A DNA stretch of 8,121 nucleotides, taken from assembly GCA_008017255.1 (NCBI GenBank), contig SSHD01000001.1:1-8121 (forward strand), in the 5' to 3' direction. Shown piece by piece: positions 7,090-8,121 of this stretch; position 1 is the first letter of the stretch, and the number at the start of each line of letters is the position of its first letter. The DNA comes from Acinetobacter sp. GTDB lineage: Bacteria; Pseudomonadota; Gammaproteobacteria; Pseudomonadales; Moraxellaceae. The position numbers were made by a program, and so were the translations under genes. The notes under the pieces were generated by a model, which made no database searches, had not been told where the DNA came from, and saw nothing but the letters and a program-made list of their open reading frames with translations.

Positions 7090-7410
7090 TTAAACAGTAA
7101 ATGACTCACCGCAACCACATTCACCTTTTTGGTTTGGATTGCTAAATTCAAAGCCTTCATTTAAACCATTTTTCACATAATCCATCTCTAAACCACTCAG
7201 ATAAACTAGGCTTTTAGGATCAACAAAAACCTTTACCCCGAATTGCTCAAATACTTGATCGTGGTTATCGACAGCATCGACAAACTCAAGGACATAAGCC
7301 AATCCAGAACAACCCGAAGTTTTCACACCAACGCGAATGCCTGCACCCTTACCGCGATTGAGCAGGTAATTGCTGATGTGAGTTGCAGCATTTTCAGTTA
7401 AATGGATCAT
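7090..7410 (-). CDS. iscA: A-type Fe-S carrier protein IscA
   Basis: IscA is an A-type protein that binds iron or an Fe-S cluster and helps pass clusters to recipient enzymes, particularly for [4Fe-4S] maturation. The 106-residue product matches E. coli IscA (107 residues) throughout, including [28 protein letters not shown] and [21 protein letters not shown]. The three metal-binding cysteines are present: C34 (SGCSG), C98 and C100 (CGCG near the C terminus). A ribosome site, GGAG, lies 6 bases before the ATG. It starts 29 bp after iscU. Sequence details and position favour IscA over the related ErpA. After it the operon is interrupted by a 146-bp spacer with a palindromic repeat before hscB. 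Confidence 0.98.
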   Translation of the reverse strand: MIHLTENAATHISNYLLNRGKGAGIRVGVKTSGCSGLAYVLEFVDAVDNHDQVFEQFGVKVFVDPKSLVYLSGLEMDYVKNGLNEGFEFSNPNQKGECGCGESFTV

Positions 7411-7439
7411 GAAAACTCCAATGTTATTTCGGTCATCAG

Positions 7440-7826
7440 TTAAACTTTGGCTTTTTTGCCACGATAATCTTCAATCGCAGCTTTAATCGCATCTTCAGCC
7501 AAAACTGAGCAATGTATTTTTACAGGCGGCAATGCAAGCTCGGTTGCAATATCAATGTTTTTGATTGCTTGCGCTTCATCAAGGGTTTTGCCTTTTAGCC
7601 ATTCGGTGACTAAAGAGCTCGATGCAATGGCAGAACCACAGCCATAGGTTTTAAAACGTGCTTCTTCAATCACGCCTTGCTCATCGACTTGAATCTGTAA
7701 ACGCATTACGTCGCCACACGCAGGTGCGCCGACCATGCCAGTACCTACATTTTCTGCATTTTTGTCTAAAATGCCAACATTACGAGGGTTTTCGTAATGA
7801 TCAATTACCTTTTCGCTATAAGCCAT
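7440..7826 (-). CDS. iscU: Fe-S cluster scaffold protein IscU
   Basis: IscU is the scaffold on which [2Fe-2S] clusters form from sulfur delivered by IscS and from iron, before HscA and HscB help release them. The 128-residue product has exactly the length of E. coli IscU and is nearly identical in long stretches ([39 protein letters not shown]). The ligands C37, C63 and C106, the helper D39 and H105 are all present. The HscA recognition motif LPPVK is at 99-103, directly before IHC. GGAG lies 7 bases before the ATG. It follows iscS by 91 bp, a gap with a small inverted repeat and a weak promoter-like sequence, and precedes iscA by 29 bp. Confidence 0.99.
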   Translation of the reverse strand: MAYSEKVIDHYENPRNVGILDKNAENVGTGMVGAPACGDVMRLQIQVDEQGVIEEARFKTYGCGSAIASSSLVTEWLKGKTLDEAQAIKNIDIATELALPPVKIHCSVLAEDAIKAAIEDYRGKKAKV

Positions 7827-7859
7827 GTTGCTTCTCCAAACCTCGGGGTCAGCCTAATA

Positions 7860-7889
7860 TTAATATGAGGGTGAAATACTGATTTTCAA
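7860..7889 (-). promoter_or_regulatory. Weak candidate internal promoter upstream of iscU
   Basis: On the minus strand TTGAAA (7884-7889, 5 of 6 matches to the -35 consensus) is followed after 18 bp by TATTAA (7860-7865, 4 of 6 matches to -10). The region is AT-rich and lies in the 91-bp iscS-iscU gap. Such sequences occur often by chance at this base composition. Confidence 0.22.
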
Positions 7890-7892
7890 TCA

Positions 7893-7910
7893 AGCGTTCA
7901 GTTGAACGCT
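7893..7910. repeat. Small inverted repeat in the iscS-iscU gap
   Basis: AGCGTTCA (7893-7900) and TGAACGCT (7903-7910) are perfect reverse complements two bases apart; as RNA this would form about a 7-bp stem with a 4-base loop, starting a few bases after the iscS stop. No T tract follows on the minus strand, so a full terminator is unlikely. It could protect or mark an RNA end, or bind a protein. Confidence 0.5.
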
Positions 7911-7917
7911 CAAGGAA

Positions 7918-8121
7918 TTAGTGTTCAGCCCATTCAACTGTTGAAAGGTCAATCCCTTCTTTGTACATATCCCAAAGCGGAGAAAGTTCACGTAATTTCT
8001 CAACCGCAGCTCGGGTAATGCTTAACACATGGTCAATATCGGCTTCAGTGGTGTAATGACCAAAACTGAAACGGATTGAACTGTGCGCTAACTCGTCAGA
8101 TAAACCTAAAGCACGTAGTAC
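7918..8121 (-). CDS. iscS: Cysteine desulfurase IscS, C-terminal end (rest outside window)
   Basis: IscS is the PLP enzyme that converts cysteine to alanine and passes the sulfur as persulfide to IscU and other acceptors. Only the last 67 codons and the TAA are in the window; the gene runs off the right edge. The visible part ([21 protein letters not shown] to [21 protein letters not shown]) aligns without gaps to the end of E. coli IscS, including the LSPLWxMY tail that in E. coli lies in the IscU-binding region. The PLP lysine and the catalytic cysteine lie upstream and cannot be judged. The stop is 91 bp before iscU on the same strand, consistent with an iscS-iscU-iscA-hscB-hscA-fdx operon. 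Confidence 0.97.
   Translation of the reverse strand, partial: VLRALGLSDELAHSSIRFSFGHYTTEADIDHVLSITRAAVEKLRELSPLWDMYKEGIDLSTVEWAEH

Noticed and set aside
7933..7945. Palindrome TTCAACTGTTGAA
   Set aside because: It lies inside conserved iscS coding sequence (LSTVEW) and is explained by codons.
1..8121. tRNA or rRNA genes, CRISPR arrays, insertion sequences, phage or defence genes
   Set aside because: Nothing supporting these was seen; nearly all bases are accounted for by housekeeping genes and short spacers.

Overview
The window looks like ordinary chromosome from a gammaproteobacterium. The best fit is Acinetobacter or a close member of the Moraxellaceae. Reasons: the AT-leaning codon use, the order and sequence of the isc genes, the class III adenylate cyclase, and an intergenic palindromic repeat that I recall (not verified) from Acinetobacter genomes. 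No phage, plasmid, transposase, CRISPR or defence gene is visible.

Layout. On the plus strand: the 3' part of mfd (transcription-repair coupling factor, cut off at the left edge), a 191-bp spacer with two hairpins, a HIT-family protein gene, and 51 bp later a membrane-anchored class III adenylate cyclase. A strong two-way terminator at 4115-4155 separates this half from the minus-strand half. The minus-strand half is the iron-sulfur cluster (isc) operon. In transcription order it reads iscS (only its 3' end is in the window), iscU, iscA, hscB, hscA, fdx.

How the genes work together. IscS supplies sulfur from cysteine and IscU is the scaffold on which the cluster is built. Fdx provides electrons, and HscA with its J-protein HscB releases the cluster from IscU by recognising the LPPVK motif, which is present here. 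IscA is an A-type iron or cluster carrier. All expected cluster ligands and catalytic motifs are intact in the parts visible. No iscX follows fdx. The HIT protein and cyclase probably share a transcript, which would place a nucleotide hydrolase or transferase family member beside a cAMP producer; a functional link is only inferred.

I found no clear undescribed system. The items most worth a second look are the palindromic repeat inside the isc operon between iscA and hscB, the HIT-cyclase pair with its divergent histidine triad, the uncharacterised membrane module of the cyclase, and the 12-bp perfect inverted repeat after mfd. No stretch longer than 300 bases lacks a gene.
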